Of a DNA stretch of 7,302 nucleotides, positions 6,644 through 7,302 are shown one piece after another. The number at the start of each line of letters is the position of its first letter. Positions within the stretch are counted from its first letter, which is position 1. This DNA is from an uncultured Gammaproteobacteria bacterium. GTDB taxonomy: Bacteria > Pseudomonadota > Gammaproteobacteria > UBA9214. Location: assembly GCA_905480065.1 (NCBI GenBank), contig CAJQOV010000195.1, positions 1 to 7,302 of the forward strand, written 5' to 3'. The notes below the pieces were generated by a model that saw only the letters and a list, made by a program, of their open reading frames with translations, ran no database searches and was not told the origin of the DNA. The translations under genes were made by a program, and so were the position numbers.

Positions 6644-6672
6644 CTTTTTGTTCCCCGACCCCTTTTTGTTCC
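6615..6672 (-). repeat. Inverted full copy and two truncated copies of the same repeat
   Basis: 6615-6643 is the reverse complement of the unit found three times upstream. It is followed by two fragments of its outer end: about 12 bases at 6643-6654 (CCTTTTTGTTCC) and 18 bases at 6655-6672 (CCGACCCCTTTTTGTTCC). The fragments share the CTTTTTGTTCC end and lose increasing amounts of the GACACC side, as partial duplication or repeated slippage would leave. Confidence 0.8.
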
Positions 6673-6689
6673 ATTGCGTCCCATGTACT

Positions 6690-6723
6690 CCCTCTCCCTC
6701 CGGGAGAGGGTTGGGGTGAGGGG
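6690..6723 (+). repeat. GC-rich hairpin repeat, copy A
   Basis: CCCTCTCCC (6690-6698) pairs perfectly with GGGAGAGGG (6702-6710) around TCC, and TTGGGGTGAGGGG follows. I recall closely similar GGGAGAGGG...GGGTGAGGG elements scattered between genes in many proteobacteria; this is from memory and not checked. An inverted, diverged partner lies at 6755-6788. Confidence 0.75.
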
Positions 6724-6754
6724 ATCAAATTAAGCCAACTACCTGATTTTCTAC

Positions 6755-6788
6755 CCCCTCATCCTGTCCTTCTCCCGGAGGGAGCAGG
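6755..6788 (-). repeat. GC-rich hairpin repeat, inverted copy B
   Basis: Aligned without gaps to the reverse complement of 6690-6723, 27 of 34 positions agree. Its own hairpin is CTCCC-GGA-GGGAG (6772-6784), and GTCC/GGAC flanks (6766-6769, 6788-6791) add further pairing. The two copies enclose 31 AT-rich bases, a REPIN-like arrangement of two opposed palindromic repeats. Confidence 0.65.
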
Positions 6789-6823
6789 GACGTAATGTTT
6801 AGAAACAAAAAAGGGCACGGGAA

Positions 6824-7302
6824 TCAACCGCGGCGGGCAAACCAGATGACATGGCGCGCGCCCTTCGTGCCGTGCGCATGCACGCGGACTTCATCCACCG
6901 CGAATCCCGCCTTGCGCAGACGTTGCCGAAAGTCGGCATCCGGACCGGCCGACCACACGGCCAGCACCCCCTGCGGTCGCAGCGCCGCATAGGCCGCACT
7001 CAAACCGTCCATGTGATAGAGCCAGTCATTCTCGCTGCGGGTGAGTCCCTCCGGGCCGTTGTCCACGTCCAGCAGGATCGCATCGTATGCCTGCTGTGCG
7101 TGCTGCAGTACCCGGGCCACGTCTCCGGTACGGACCGTTACCCGCGCGTCCCTGAGCGGGTAACCGGCGGATTCGCCCAGCACACCGCGGTTCCACTCGA
7201 CCACGGCCGGCACGAGTTCCGCCACCAGCAACTGTGCCTGTTCACCCACCCGGCGCAGTGCCGCAGCCAGGGTAAACCCCAAACCCAGTCCACCGATGAG
7301 CA
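6824..7302 (-). CDS. Spermidine-synthase-like protein (class I SAM-fold), 5' end cut by window
   Basis: 158 residues up to a TGA stop at 6826-6824 are visible; the start lies beyond the right edge, and the frame stays open to base 7302. Seen: LIGGLGLGFTLAAAL at the visible start, the glycine-rich nucleotide-binding loop of the SAM/decarboxylated-SAM fold; LLVAELVPAVVEWN, with the acidic residue at the end of strand 2; YDAILLDVDNGPEGLT, in the place of the DxxDPxGP catalytic loop of spermidine synthases; LRPQGVLAVWSAGPDADFRQRL; and a final HVIWFARRG strand. The catalytic-loop pattern is one residue shorter than in SpeE (DVDNGP), so true polyamine synthesis is not assured, and a methyltransferase or unassigned role is possible. 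The gene converges on the hyp operon and has no evident link to hydrogenase maturation. Confidence 0.85.
   Translation of the reverse strand, partial: LIGGLGLGFTLAAALRRVGEQAQLLVAELVPAVVEWNRGVLGESAGYPLRDARVTVRTGDVARVLQHAQQAYDAILLDVDNGPEGLTRSENDWLYHMDGLSAAYAALRPQGVLAVWSAGPDADFRQRLRKAGFAVDEVRVHAHGTKGARHVIWFARRG

Noticed and set aside
6610..6795. A 61-codon plus-strand open frame rich in Pro, Phe and Gly
   Set aside because: It is made entirely of translated repeats and hairpins, and the LPPGEGWGEG segment is a translated palindromic repeat.

Overview
The window comes from a GC-rich bacterium, most likely a gammaproteobacterium. This is inferred from the protein sequences, the FNR-type promoter box and the styles of intergenic repeat; there is no rRNA or other taxonomic marker. 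It holds an almost purely [NiFe]-hydrogenase maturation locus, with no hydrogenase structural gene in view.

Layout. At the left edge a leftward gene, cut by the window, encodes a HyaD/HybD-type hydrogenase maturation endopeptidase that starts at a TTG codon at 475. A 142-base divergent intergenic region (476-617) follows. It contains a perfect palindromic CRP/FNR-family box, TTGACAGATGTCAA (529-542). A plausible -10 element lies 21-22 bases away on each side, so one bound dimer could drive both transcripts. To the right is a tight six-gene operon, hypC-hypA-hypB-hypD-hypF-hypE (618-6462), with overlaps of 8 and 4 bases and gaps of 20, 1 and 4 bases. All six products are intact and carry their family's key residues. 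From 6463 to 6823 there is no gene. This stretch holds two families of intergenic repeat: an array of AAAAAGGGGTCGG-type units in direct and inverted orientation, whose inverted pair looks like a bidirectional terminator, and an inverted pair of GGGAGAGGG-type hairpins. At the right edge a leftward gene, also cut, encodes a spermidine-synthase-like protein that converges on the operon.

How the genes work together. HypF (carbamoyltransferase) and HypE (dehydratase) turn carbamoyl phosphate into a thiocyanate on the C-terminal cysteine of HypE. HypC and HypD assemble Fe(CN)2CO and pass it to the large-subunit precursor. HypA and HypB insert nickel. The divergent endopeptidase then clips the C-terminal tail of the large subunit to close the site. 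The window therefore supplies the full core set of Hyp factors plus one protease. The substrate hydrogenase is probably encoded further left, beyond the edge.

The coding part is conventional biology. The parts that most deserve a second look are the symmetric divergent promoter and the repeat array between the convergent genes. I did not find convincing evidence of a new system.
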